NCBI GenBank assembly: GCA_900539775.1
Contig: UQDL01000001.1
Location: forward strand, 1 to 64,000
Direction: 5' to 3'
DNA length: 64,000 bases
Source of the DNA: an uncultured Anaerotruncus sp.
GTDB taxonomy: Bacteria; Bacillota; Clostridia; Oscillospirales; Acutalibacteraceae
A program made the translations under genes and the position numbers. Positions 25,901 through 33,767 of this stretch are shown here, in pieces (position 1 is the stretch's first letter; each line of letters starts with the position of its first letter). The notes under the pieces were generated by a model that worked only from the letters and a program-made list of their open reading frames with translations, did not search any database and was not told where the DNA came from.

Positions 25901-27631
25901 TTTTTGCTTGCCATCAATAGTTCCGGCTGACTGAACTCTGAAAATGGTTTGCATATACTGAGCCGCCGCAGTGGAATATGAACCCGAAAGCATAAGAACA
26001 GCAGTCCACTCTTTTACTGTAACACCCGTTGTTAACTTTCCACAAGACAGAGTTATAGAGTATTCATTTTCTTCAATGGTTTTGCGTACAAGCTCCAGCG
26101 CATCATTTGAATGTTCTTCTTCATATTTATCGCCTTCTCCGGCAACATTTGCTATGCCAAAATTCTTAAATACAGGGTGGCTTCTAAGAAGCTCACTTAA
26201 TGCTTTTGCTTCTTTGACGCCCGGAACCATCCACAAAGTGTGGCGGAACATATCACGGTATTCTTGAGTTGAATAGGGATAACCGCTACTTGCATCTTCC
26301 GTTACCATTAAATCGAGAAATGCATTCACATCGTTTTCGTGAACAAATTTGCCCTCGACGGCATTTTTTGGAAGTTCACGATTGCCGTTAGGTCCTTTGT
26401 ACCAAACTCTGAAAAATTCTCTGAAATTGAAGGCTTTTGTACCATAATCATCGGAAATATATTTCTTTAATTTCTCACCTAAATCGTATGTGTAAATGTG
26501 CATTTGAGGCAAATCAGCATAAGGGTTATGATCGCCATAATGAGCCAAATCCCACTCGGTCTTTTTCTTCTGTTCCATTACATAGTCCCAAGTGTAAACA
26601 TTATCTTCTCCAAACTTATCAAGAAGATTGAACGGTGTACCAGAGAGTGCAAGAACCTTAGTGTACTCTTTTTTGAGAGCTTTAACTACATTGTCACCAA
26701 GCTTTGTTTGTGTTCCTTCATGAGCCTCATCAATAACAATTAAGTCCCAATTAAGAGCAAACACAGCATTATTTTTATTGAAGTTTCCTCCGACAATTTT
26801 AGAGCCTCTTAAATCCTGCATGGAAGCGAAGTAGATAAAATGGTCTCCATTTTTATCATGATTACGGATTTTGATGTCATTCTCAGAATCTGTCTTTTCG
26901 TCAAATGTATATGCAGAATCTTTAGTTTTACGTTCATAAAAGTAATCGTGTTCGGAATTTCCGGGAAAGAAAACTTTTTTGAAATCATCACTCCAACCAT
27001 CATCAACAACAGGACGATGGGTAACTATTATTACTCTGCGATATTGATTGCGGCGAATAACTTCAAGAGCAGTCAAAGTTTTGCCAAAACGCATTTTGGC
27101 ATACCAAAGCATTTCATCATCTTTTTTGAAGGTTCTTAATGTTTTATTGACAGCATCTATTTGTTCTTCACGAAATTCAATGGTTTCATGAGGAGTATTT
27201 TTTGCAATATCAGCAGAAGATAATGAAGATTTTCCCTCTTTTAAAGCTTTGATAGCAGCCTTTGCTATTTCAATATTAGTGGCAAACCATTCGGCACCGG
27301 TTTTTCCGTTAGGCTGAACCTTATGAATGCCGGAATTCATAAGTACTTTCTGAACGTCCTTATCACTAAAAGCAGCCAAATAGTTACCCACAGTTTTCAC
27401 AGCGAGCTCAGTATGTAACAAGGTATATCTTACGCTAGCAGTGCCAACTTCCTGTTTGATTCTTGCGTGAGCAGCCTGATTTAAGTCACGTGAATTAGGC
27501 AGTATATCATTAGGCTGCTTATTGCTTTTCAAGGTTGCTTCACCAACTTTTAGTAAACCCTTATGGTCATCATATGGCATACTAAATACATATATCAACT
27601 TATATGCAAGTGTTTGTTCAAATCTTTCCAC
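22922..27631 (-). CDS. Single-chain GIY-YIG-like / helicase / adenine methyltransferase restriction protein
   Basis: A 1569-residue protein starting at GTG 27631. In order: residues 14-33 YVFSMPYDDHKGLLKVGEAT, the start of a T5orf172/GIY-YIG-like nuclease; a superfamily-2 helicase with the ATP loop MRFGKTLTALEV (~180), VIDEAHEG (~302), SGTPFNLL and motif VI FRVQSAG; an N6-adenine methyltransferase with DAVVGNPPYQEE (NPPY ~1025), Eco57I-like; and a C-terminal part with HHIDED (~1424) and YCNLLEHLLLH (~1460), which looks HNH-like. This is a type ISP/III-like restriction-modification protein with its cutting, moving and modifying parts in one chain. The gene overlaps the upstream M-like gene by 14 bases. 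Confidence 0.85.
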   Translation of the reverse strand: MERFEQTLAYKLIYVFSMPYDDHKGLLKVGEATLKSNKQPNDILPNSRDLNQAAHARIKQEVGTASVRYTLLHTELAVKTVGNYLAAFSDKDVQKVLMNSGIHKVQPNGKTGAEWFATNIEIAKAAIKALKEGKSSLSSADIAKNTPHETIEFREEQIDAVNKTLRTFKKDDEMLWYAKMRFGKTLTALEVIRRNQYRRVIIVTHRPVVDDGWSDDFKKVFFPGNSEHDYFYERKTKDSAYTFDEKTDSENDIKIRNHDKNGDHFIYFASMQDLRGSKIVGGNFNKNNAVFALNWDLIVIDEAHEGTQTKLGDNVVKALKKEYTKVLALSGTPFNLLDKFGEDNVYTWDYVMEQKKKTEWDLAHYGDHNPYADLPQMHIYTYDLGEKLKKYISDDYGTKAFNFREFFRVWYKGPNGNRELPKNAVEGKFVHENDVNAFLDLMVTEDASSGYPYSTQEYRDMFRHTLWMVPGVKEAKALSELLRSHPVFKNFGIANVAGEGDKYEEEHSNDALELVRKTIEENEYSITLSCGKLTTGVTVKEWTAVLMLSGSYSTAAAQYMQTIFRVQSAGTIDGKQKTDCYVFDFAPDRTLKVLTETVHLSRKPGKSQQKRREAMTEFLNYCPVIAIAGSKTKTYSVESMMEQIKQIYAERAVNSGFEDESLYNDELLKLNEIDASKFNELKDIIGASKASKKKKDVVVNGQGLTDEQIEHLDDPEPATPPTPSTPEELEDRKKKKQAKEARKKAIDILRGISIRMPLMIYGADVPIDEDIDIDSFVDIVDDESWKEFMPAGVSKKIFTEFTKYYDRDVFIAAGKRIRRLAASADRETPTRRVIQIAEIFRHFKNPDKETVLTPWRVVNMHMSETLGGWCFFNENFEDDTQEEKHRLEEPRFVDRDEVTNTVFAENAKILEINSKTGLYPLYVAYSFYKQRMEGMSDDDWAPEECQYFWNEVIRDNVYVICKTPMAKSITRRTLCGYSDVKCNAHYFDDLVNMLKNKPEQFKKRVLKGSYWKKEVKEMKFDAVVGNPPYQEEIAKQESKTNGQARSRSIFPFFQAAADDISNGATSLIYPGARWIHRSGKGMAQFGLEQINDPHLVKLIFYPDSTEIFSDVGIADGISIVYKNKTKSSDEFEYIYHKGNTVLNAIIKAPGEELMPLNPQDNNVVSKVSNMVKTYNMEYIHDRVLSQKLFGIESSFAEENPTKIRLLTKDSTIDYSKEIKLFTNDKAGKAGRSTWFIANRDVIETNTDYIDEWQVVVSSANAGGQKRDNQIEIIDNHSAFGRSRVALGSFKTEKEAQNFFKYCKATLIRFMFLMTDESLTSLGKKVPDILDYTDDNDIIDFNKDVNKQLCDLAELTVEERAYIESVIKAKETPSVLENLLSMPYSDVVKYLLKKYGYAKHNYFKDTACKTKNPLVTRTNEGLFCHHIDEDKAIMLCNDKFAVNNPFEYQKADRLVYCNLLEHLLLHVKIAENPNPDANENELPGIGGAINFICKDLNDIYSGKEFADEWRKNVANKVKDNFDDYIIILRYLWNVVEKNPVYKAIITKEMLCVGWDGKVVKEVMNALNEDE

Positions 27632-28646
27632 GCTTTATGCCTTCTTTCAATACATCAATAAATGGTATGCTTTTTTTATAGTTTGTCCAATCGAATATTC
27701 TGCAATAGATGCCATTGTGCTTATAAATATCATTTTTCTCACATCCTGGGCAATTAACGCTTGTTTCTTTTTCTGTGCCTTCAAACAAGTTCATTTGTTG
27801 ATTATTTCCCTTGATTTTTCGGCAAGAATACGGTACCACACATTTAAGACCGTCCATTTGCCATATGTTCCAAGCTATTATGTTGGCCACTTCTTTCAGT
27901 AAAGTGATAGAGGGGTATTCATTAAATTTTGCTTTATAGTAATCTATATAATCATACAGTAAATTTTCTCTTGCGATTAGTATGCTATCTCCTTGAAACT
28001 CATAACCATATACACTTTTTAAAGCCCGCAGCGAATGTTTAATCCAACTTTCTGTTTCTTCGCAATTTTCGTTTACAACACGCATTTTTCTATCAAATAG
28101 TCCAATACGGTCATTTACAGGAATTAACTCACCGGTGGTTGTATCATATCTACTGACAAGATAGGGGGCTTCGCCACATGTTATTTCCAAACGTTTAGCA
28201 TCAACATATGCTTTCCAAGTTTTTTTACCGTTTTCAAACAGAATTTTTTCGTTATTTGTTATCCAAGTTGTTTCTTTCGGTGTATTGAAAACATTTGCTC
28301 TGCCAAACCAGGCTTCATCTACTTGGTTGTTTTGTTCATTGCAAATCCATGATGGAGTAAATACTTCAGCTCTTTTTCTTATTCTTCGCTCTTGAACTTT
28401 TTTTGATTTTGCCGCACGGGGTTGAATAACATTAAAATATCGTCCTGTTATAAGTTTAACTTTAATTTCAGCACGCTCATCATATTCAGGACCATACATT
28501 TCATAATCCTTTGTGCACCAAAGAATGTTTTTTCGAGTGGTTTTATCTTTTAACAATATTCGTAGTATTATTGGATCAATATCGGCAATATCATCCTCTA
28601 AAATATCTATTCTTTTTTCAATTTCATTTTGCTGAAATATAGTCAT
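27618..28646 (-). CDS. Restriction-system partner protein, subunit M-like
   Basis: A 342-residue protein. KRAEVFTPSWICNEQNNQVD is shared with small restriction endonuclease subunit M-type proteins; near the end NCPGCEKNDIYKHNGIYC may bind zinc. There is no NPPY or SAM loop, so it does not methylate by itself. It overlaps the next gene by 14 bases and should be a subunit of the helicase-methyltransferase, perhaps in site recognition. GGAG sits 12 nt before ATG 28646. Confidence 0.7.
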   Translation of the reverse strand: MTIFQQNEIEKRIDILEDDIADIDPIILRILLKDKTTRKNILWCTKDYEMYGPEYDERAEIKVKLITGRYFNVIQPRAAKSKKVQERRIRKRAEVFTPSWICNEQNNQVDEAWFGRANVFNTPKETTWITNNEKILFENGKKTWKAYVDAKRLEITCGEAPYLVSRYDTTTGELIPVNDRIGLFDRKMRVVNENCEETESWIKHSLRALKSVYGYEFQGDSILIARENLLYDYIDYYKAKFNEYPSITLLKEVANIIAWNIWQMDGLKCVVPYSCRKIKGNNQQMNLFEGTEKETSVNCPGCEKNDIYKHNGIYCRIFDWTNYKKSIPFIDVLKEGIKRGKI

Positions 28647-28703
28647 TGGTTTTATTTCTCCAAATAAAAGAATTTGTTTTTATAGTTTAACTGTATTAAT
28701 TAG

Positions 28704-29789
28704 TTATAGCACCAATACTTCCCATTTCCCGTATCGCTTACCGCTTTCACGGCGGATATAGTTTTTATCTTGCAGGGATTTCATAATTCGCTTTATGGTT
28801 GCAATCGATTTTCCGGTTGCTTCTGCAAGTTCTTGCTGTTTTATAGTTGGGTTCTTTGCCACTAATTCTAAAACCGCAAGTTCTTCTAAAGTACAGTCTA
28901 AAGTATCAAATTGATACTTTGAAACTTTTGGGCTGATACTTTGGGATTTACTTTCGCCCGCATAATCAATGTGCATATATCTGTTTTTCAGTTCGTAATG
29001 CGTATCTAACAAAAGATTTGAAAAGAACATTTCCAAAAACTTGGTCGTAGAATGAACGCCTTTTTGCAGATTGTTGTAATTTGCACGAACCAATGCATTA
29101 CGAAAATACCAAGAATTTTTTTCGAATGCGTCATTGTTTACGCTAAAGCCGAATGTTTTTATATATTTAATCATAAACACGGCAGTTGCACGGGTGTTTC
29201 CCTCGCTGAACGGGTGAATTTGCCATATATCGGAAGCAAATTTAGCCAAATGCTTTACAGCCGCATCAACCGACAAACCCTCATAAGAAAATTGCTTTTC
29301 TGTGGAAAAATCGTAATCCAAAGTTTCCTTAATACTGTTCCAATCCGCATAGATGACTGTGTCACCGTTCAGTACCCACTCTTTCTTTGTGATATTGTAC
29401 TGCCTGACTTGTCCTGCGTGACCGAATACGCCCTCGAACAATCTGCGATGAATCGAAAGCCACTCAGCAGGAGAAAATTGAAACGCCTTTTCTCCCAACA
29501 ACTTTGCAATTCTTGCCGAAACAATGTCCGCTTCTTTGGTTTCATTTTCCGTTTCGGTGCGTACAGAACGCTGCTCATAGTAACTGTGAATCCGCTTTTG
29601 AGCCTCGTCAATTGTGATTTTGCCCTCGATATGCTCTTTGGCGGTGTCTAACAAATAGTCAGAAGTATTCAGCCCGTCAACAGCCTGCAAACCAATGGCT
29701 GTTTGCCACGCTTCGCTTTTTTCGGCTTTGTCGGGTTCGCCTTGCTTTATATATTCTTCAAGTTCAAATTGCCAATTTTTATCCGACAT
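28704..29789 (-). CDS. Fic-family protein with VbhA-like inhibitory segment
   Basis: A 361-residue protein. The N-terminus (about 40-75: TAKEHIEGKITIDEAQKRIH) resembles the VbhA-type antitoxin helix fused to its Fic domain, a self-inhibited form. The Fic motif is HPFSEGNTR at 192-200, with Thr in place of the usual Gly, preceded by the SIHRRLFEGVFGHAGQVR stretch. The C-terminal 75 residues are a winged helix (PTIKQQELAEATGKSIATIK). Fic enzymes add AMP or similar groups to proteins. GAGGTG lies 6 nt before ATG 29789. It sits inside the restriction operon, as Fic proteins often do. Confidence 0.88.
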   Translation of the reverse strand: MSDKNWQFELEEYIKQGEPDKAEKSEAWQTAIGLQAVDGLNTSDYLLDTAKEHIEGKITIDEAQKRIHSYYEQRSVRTETENETKEADIVSARIAKLLGEKAFQFSPAEWLSIHRRLFEGVFGHAGQVRQYNITKKEWVLNGDTVIYADWNSIKETLDYDFSTEKQFSYEGLSVDAAVKHLAKFASDIWQIHPFSEGNTRATAVFMIKYIKTFGFSVNNDAFEKNSWYFRNALVRANYNNLQKGVHSTTKFLEMFFSNLLLDTHYELKNRYMHIDYAGESKSQSISPKVSKYQFDTLDCTLEELAVLELVAKNPTIKQQELAEATGKSIATIKRIMKSLQDKNYIRRESGKRYGKWEVLVL

Positions 29790-29822
29790 ATTTGCACCTC
29801 ATTTCTTTTCAAGAATTATATT

Positions 29823-30386
29823 TTATAAATCTTCTTTTTTAGAAAGAAGATACCATTTTTTTATGTAGGAATCATTTAATAATTGTTTATCGGATTCAAC
29901 CAAAGATATAAATAATTGAGTTAATCCATCCCACTCTTTTATATTTCCCGGCGGATGAAGCGACCACTGTAATTGTTCTAAAGTCCAATTGTTTTTAATT
30001 AAGTTATGCATCATTGATGTTGTTGCATAATTTTCTTCACCGTCGGCACCGCCCAAAGCAATCGGTTTAATGTGGTCAATTGACGGCATTAGCTCCCAAT
30101 ATGCAATATGGCAGGCATCCATTTTTCCATGCTGTTGGTATGGAAATTCATTAGGACAGTAATAAGAAATTACTTTCAATATACCCGGATTAACCAATCG
30201 TTCGCCACTGTATCTGTCAATAAACCCATCTTTTATGCACTGCTTAAATCTTATTTTATCCGTAACTCCTCTTTTTGACCGCTTAAAAACTTCAAAAGGA
30301 TACTCACTGTTGATAATTTCTTTAGCTTTTGTGTCGTTTTTATCAATTAATTGTAACGCAATCTTTTCAATTGTATCTGTTTTCAA
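29823..30386 (-). CDS. HNH endonuclease
   Basis: A 187-residue protein with an HNH core: PSIDHIKPIALGGADGEENY, then ATTSMMHNLIKNNW. This beta-beta-alpha metal site cuts DNA. The start is TTG 30386 with GGGGGTG 9 nt upstream. There is no zinc-ribbon Cys set apart from C79 and C95. It lies between two fic genes in the island, all on one strand with gaps of 30-45 nt, so an operon is likely. Confidence 0.8.
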   Translation of the reverse strand: MKTDTIEKIALQLIDKNDTKAKEIINSEYPFEVFKRSKRGVTDKIRFKQCIKDGFIDRYSGERLVNPGILKVISYYCPNEFPYQQHGKMDACHIAYWELMPSIDHIKPIALGGADGEENYATTSMMHNLIKNNWTLEQLQWSLHPPGNIKEWDGLTQLFISLVESDKQLLNDSYIKKWYLLSKKEDL

Positions 30387-30428
30387 ATGATTACACCCCC
30401 GAATCAGTCAAAGTATTGGAAATGTTTT

Positions 30429-30782
30429 TTATAATTTTTCAGCCTTAAAGGTTGTATAACCCTCATAATAGTAGCTGTGATCGATGCCTTTCATATAGAC
30501 CTCACGGCTGTTTATTTCGTCGGTAAGCGCACCTTTTAGCAACACTTTAATCTCTACATCTTTAATCGGACTGCGCTCCATTGCGAGAAGATAATCTTCC
30601 TTATCGACCTTGCTCCAGTCTATAACTTTGCCTATTTCATTTTTCAAGATATGATCAAGCCAAATGCGAGTACTGCAACCGTTGCCCTCACGAAAAGGAT
30701 GAGCAATGTTCATCTCAACATATTTTTCTACTATCTCATCAAAATTCGACTGCGGCATTTTATCGTTGTTTTCAAGTGCCAT
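30429..30782 (-). pseudogene. Fic protein, N-terminus lost and active motif changed
   Basis: A 117-residue remnant that begins just before the Fic motif: ALENNDKMPQSNFDEIVEKY, HPFREGNGCSTRIWLDHI. The usual HxFxxGNGR has Cys at residue 36 in place of Arg. About 80 N-terminal residues of the family (with the helix that opens the fold) are missing. GGAGGTG lies 6 nt before ATG 30782, so it may still be translated. It is probably inactive in protein modification. Confidence 0.75.
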
Positions 30783-30797
30783 ATTGCACCTCCAAAA

Positions 30798-31283
30798 TCA
30801 ATTGATAAAGTATTTAAGTACTAAGTACAGTAGAACAATAGCCACGATAATTGAAAACACAATCCATCTTACGACCTTTTTTGATTTATGTTTTGGCTGG
30901 TTAGGTTGTTTAGAATATGTATATTGCAGTTGAGCCGATTCATGATTTTGTGCGGATTTTGCAACAGGATGTGGTTTTGTTGCTTGAAAATACATTGCAA
31001 GCGGATCAGTTTGATTTATTATTCTTTCATAAAAATCATCAAGCCATTCATCGTCTCCGGCTTCGCACATAGTTTCTTCATAGCAATCGGGCTCGTGTAC
31101 GATTTGATTTCTAATCCAACGATAGTGCTTTAGTTGTTTTAAATCATTTTCCCAACCTCTCACAAGATAAGAACCATGAGGATTGTTTAGCATTTCCTCT
31201 ATATAGGCGGATACTCCATATTGAGTTTCAAACATTTCTCCGCATATTTTATCAAGATGCTTGTAAGATTCAATAAAACTCAT
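30798..31283 (-). CDS. HEPN-like protein with C-terminal membrane anchor
   Basis: A 161-residue protein. The helical N-terminal domain contains RWIRNQIVHEP, where R58-x4-H63 fits the HEPN ribonuclease motif found in many toxins and antiphage proteins. A Gln/Lys-rich spacer follows, then KKVVRWIVFSIIVAIVLLYL as a membrane helix. The start ATG 31283 has GGAGG 6 nt upstream; the frame is open further up but without a site. It follows the HTH gene by 19 nt. The HEPN call rests on one motif. Confidence 0.5.
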   Translation of the reverse strand: MSFIESYKHLDKICGEMFETQYGVSAYIEEMLNNPHGSYLVRGWENDLKQLKHYRWIRNQIVHEPDCYEETMCEAGDDEWLDDFYERIINQTDPLAMYFQATKPHPVAKSAQNHESAQLQYTYSKQPNQPKHKSKKVVRWIVFSIIVAIVLLYLVLKYFIN

Positions 31284-31302
31284 ATATGCCTCCGAAATTT
31301 GA

Positions 31303-31491
31303 TTATTTATCTGCTGCAATACCGGATTTCATCCAAGCGTCAATTTCGCTGACTTTGAATTTCCAAAGGCGTCCGATTTTTGCTGCGGGCATATTTCTTC
31401 TTTCTATCCAATCAAGTACGGTATCACGGCTGACGCCAAGATATTCGCATATTTCTTTCATTGAGTACCAACGCTCGATGTTAGAATCCAT
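31303..31491 (-). CDS. Excisionase-like helix-turn-helix protein
   Basis: A 62-residue protein: WYSMKEICEYLGVSRDTVLD, WIERRNMPAAKIGRLWKFK, VSEIDAWM. This is the MerR/excisionase-type HTH (helix_turn_helix 17). GCGAGG lies 8 nt before ATG 31491. It is first in the island operon and so may be its regulator or a recombination direction factor. Confidence 0.8.
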   Translation of the reverse strand: MDSNIERWYSMKEICEYLGVSRDTVLDWIERRNMPAAKIGRLWKFKVSEIDAWMKSGIAADK

Positions 31492-31607
31492 TAGATTTTC
31501 CTCGCTTTCAGATAGTTGCAATTATACAAGTTTAGTATATCACACAGAACGCTTAAAATCAATGATTATTGCGGATTTATAAGGGAAAAGCAAGAAAAAA
31601 TCAAAAC

Positions 31608-31640
31608 AAAACGGAGCTGTTACTTGAACGGCTCCGCAAG
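31608..31640 (-). terminator. Hairpin, probable terminator of a lost gene
   Basis: On the minus strand CGGAGCC pairs with (A)GCTCCG across CGTTCAAGTAAC, followed by TTTTGTTTTG. It lies just past the gene remnant at 31652. Confidence 0.5.
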
Positions 31641-31651
31641 GTTAATTATAG

Positions 31652-31717
31652 TTATTTGTTTTTCTTGATTCTATTCGGAAAACTGGCTTCAAGCCACTCT
31701 TCATACTCCAAAGTTTC
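31652..31717 (-). pseudogene. Short C-terminal gene remnant
   Basis: The minus strand reads LEYEEWLEASFPNRIKKNK and a stop at 31652-31654, followed by a terminator hairpin. No upstream part is present. The parent family is not known. Confidence 0.35.
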
Positions 31718-31759
31718 TTGTTATGATTACTAAAACCTTGTGTATAATCTTATCAAAAG

Positions 31760-31876
31760 GATATATTAAAAGACGGCATTTTAGCAAAGTATGACTTACC
31801 ACTAATGAGGTTGAACACAACAGGAAGCGGCGAAAAAGGAAAAATAGTTTCAAAATTAAATGAACTGCTTGCATAA
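31760..31876 (+). pseudogene. C-terminal remnant of a DUF2726-like protein
   Basis: In frame to TAA 31874: DILKDGILAKYDLPLMRLNT then TGSGEKGKIVSKLNELLA. The KDxIL-x-KYxLPLxRLxTxxSG pattern is the end of DUF2726-type nuclease-like domains. No start or core is present. Confidence 0.45.
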
Positions 31877-31880
31877 ACAT

Positions 31881-31916
31881 AAAAGAGTTGAGAAATTGTG
31901 TTTCTCAACTCTTTTT
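31881..31916. terminator. Strong two-way hairpin terminator
   Basis: AAAAGAGTTGAGAAA pairs with TTTCTCAACTCTTTT over TTGTG, with A and T runs on both sides. It serves the remnant on the left and the VOC gene on the right. Confidence 0.85.
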
Positions 31917-31933
31917 ATTATAGTGTAACTTAA

Positions 31934-32290
31934 TCACGGCAAAATTTCGAGCCAATAGCCGTCCGGGTCCTCAATGAAATAGATACCCATTTCAGGATTT
32001 TCAAAGCAGATGCAACCCATGTCTTCGTGCTTTTTATGAGCTGAATCAAAATCATCTGCCTTAAATGCCAAATGAAATTCACATTCACCCAAATCGTACG
32101 GCTGCGGATGTTCTTTAAGCCAAGTGAGTTCAAGCTCAAAATCGCTTGAATCATTGCTCAAATAAACAATAATAAAATCGTCGGTGGTTTTTCGTCTGAC
32201 CTCGTGCAAATCAAGCGCATCGCTATAAAACTTAATTGACCTATCCAAATCGGAAACATTATAGTTTTCGTGAATCATTCTAAAGCTCAT
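31934..32290 (-). CDS. VOC/glyoxalase-like protein
   Basis: A 118-residue single VOC domain made of two beta-alpha-beta units: MIHENYNVSDLDRSIKFY (metal His), FELELTW, CEFHLAFKADD, YFIEDPDGYWLEILP. The metal ligands H, E, H, E of glyoxalase I are all present in the right places, so it may be a lactoylglutathione lyase or a drug-binding relative. ATG 32290 overlaps the end of the metallo-hydrolase gene by 4 bases. Confidence 0.85.
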   Translation of the reverse strand: MSFRMIHENYNVSDLDRSIKFYSDALDLHEVRRKTTDDFIIVYLSNDSSDFELELTWLKEHPQPYDLGECEFHLAFKADDFDSAHKKHEDMGCICFENPEMGIYFIEDPDGYWLEILP

Positions 32291-32973
32291 ATTTCTTCTC
32301 CCTTTGCTGATTCTGTGTTTTTTATTCGTGATTTATACTGCGGATATTCGGTGATAAACCTATCAATCACGCTCGGCTCGTTCCAATAATGCATTGGAAA
32401 AACGGCGTTGCAATCAACATGTTCCAAAAAATAAAGCATACCGTCGGCATAATGCTCCTCCTGCCTTGGGTCAAGGGGAACGAATGCGGCATCAAAATGA
32501 GCGCCCTTGATTTTATCAATCTCGGCACGGTACATGGAGGTCATATGGCGGTTATCGGCTTCCGTCTCACCATCCCAATGCCAATCGTTCAAGTCACCTG
32601 CGTGATAAATCATGCCCTCGCTTGTCTTGACGATAAAAGCAATACCGCTGTCGGTTGAAAGAAGCGTACTAACTTGTGTGCCGTTGTCAAGAATATAGGT
32701 TTGATCGTGATAAGCCGTCGTAACTTTAACACCGGCAGGATACTTCTTTTTGCTGATATCTTTCGCCAAAACAGCCTGATAATTCATACCCATATCATCA
32801 AGAATTTCAAAGATTTTCGGATTGAAATGGTCTTGGTGAAAGTGACTGCAAAAGACGACAACTTCCTTGCTTTTGTCAAGCCTCGGCATCTCGCCTTTGT
32901 AGTAATCAAAAACATAATAGCAGTCCTCGGTTTCAACCAAAAATCCACTGTGGTTAATGTATGTTATTTTCAT
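32287..32973 (-). CDS. Metallo-beta-lactamase-fold hydrolase
   Basis: A 228-residue MBL-fold enzyme. The metal motif is CSHFHQDHF (H-x-H-x-D-H) near residues 43-50, with MIYHAGDLNDWHW and FPMHYW supplying the later His/Asp ligands, as in UlaG-like hydrolases. It has no signal peptide. It is the first gene of a two-gene operon with the VOC protein. The substrate is unknown. This pair is not typical defence cargo. Confidence 0.85.
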   Translation of the reverse strand: MKITYINHSGFLVETEDCYYVFDYYKGEMPRLDKSKEVVVFCSHFHQDHFNPKIFEILDDMGMNYQAVLAKDISKKKYPAGVKVTTAYHDQTYILDNGTQVSTLLSTDSGIAFIVKTSEGMIYHAGDLNDWHWDGETEADNRHMTSMYRAEIDKIKGAHFDAAFVPLDPRQEEHYADGMLYFLEHVDCNAVFPMHYWNEPSVIDRFITEYPQYKSRIKNTESAKGEEI

Positions 32974-33009
32974 AATTCACCTCTGCAAATTCGGAATTTT
33001 GAGCTACCA

Positions 33010-33183
33010 TTAAATTTCTTCAATTCCCAAGTTTTTCAAATATTCATAAGTTCCATTGTAATACTCCGGCAGACGTGTGCTGTCCTCCCAAAAGCCGGTA
33101 GATGTTTTATTGCCATTACCATACGGCACACAAATCACCATACCCGACCTTGCACGAGTTAGTAAAACTCTTAATATAATCAT
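33010..33183 (-). pseudogene. C-terminal remnant of a DUF2075 helicase-like protein
   Basis: Minus-strand frame from ATG 33183 to TAA 33010: ILRVLLTRARSGMVICVPYG, then TRLPEYYNGTYEYLKNLGIE and EI. The VLLTRARxGMVIxVP motif (helicase motif VI) and the RLPExYxGTYEYLxxxGI end are those of DUF2075 proteins. Only the last 57 residues remain; the cut edge lies next to the second recombinase module. Confidence 0.7.
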
Positions 33184-33282
33184 TATATCATAATTCTATT
33201 TTACAAACAACATCGCAATTGACAAACGAGTAAATTTTAGTACTAGCTCAAATATTTTTCTAAAAACACATCAACAAAACTT

Positions 33283-33417
33283 GAATTTTTCTCTGTATTA
33301 TAGAGGGGTATTTTTTCTATGGTGAAATTAAATGTAAACAAGGTGTAAAGAATTTTGCAAAACACCCGAACAAAACGGGGATTTTTCTCCGTATAGTAGA
33401 GGGAGTTTTTTCTAAGC
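33283..33417 (+). promoter_or_regulatory. Two promoter-like repeats with inverted arms before the HTH gene
   Basis: Two versions of ATTTTTCTCYGTATxxTAGAGGG occur at about 33284-33308 and 33380-33404; one occurs at about 15650-15675 in module A. Each has a TATAGT/TATTAT -10-like centre within CTCT...AGAG or CTCC...GGAG arms, so a repressor could bind over the promoter. The HTH protein encoded downstream is a candidate. Confidence 0.4.
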
Positions 33418-33482
33418 ACTTTTTCTTTTTGTTTTTCACTCAGCAAAATATTCTCTCGAATAATTTGGAAGGAGGTTTTCGT

Positions 33483-33767
33483 ATGCGTAAAAATTGCAGC
33501 GGTCAATTTTTTCTTTTGCCGAACAGGATTTTTGATGAACGGTTATCGCCTAACGAGTTTATCGTTTATTCTTTTCTCGTTCGTGCAAAGGACTCGGCGG
33601 GGCAAAGTTTTTGGTCGGTGCCTATGATTGCAAAAAGCTGTTCGATGTGTGCGTCCACTTGCAGAAAAGTTTTGCATTCGCTGGAAAGCGGCGGGTACAT
33701 AACGATCTCGAAACGGTTTGTCGGCGGCGAGCAAAAGAGCAATCTATACACGGTCAACAAGATTTAA
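33483..33767 (+). CDS. Winged-helix HTH protein of the recombinase module, copy B
   Basis: A 94-residue protein almost identical to the one at 15752; the differences I see are N for D in LSPNEF and V for I in RFVGG. GGAGG lies 7 nt before ATG 33483. Many third-base changes with few residue changes suggest that the protein is kept by selection. Confidence 0.75.
   Translation: MRKNCSGQFFLLPNRIFDERLSPNEFIVYSFLVRAKDSAGQSFWSVPMIAKSCSMCASTCRKVLHSLESGGYITISKRFVGGEQKSNLYTVNKI

Noticed and set aside
33243..33506. Minus-strand frame of 87 codons between the DUF2075 remnant and HTH copy B
   Set aside because: It covers the repeated promoter motif and shows only the repeat twice (YNTEKN, YYTEKN); no start signal and no family likeness.
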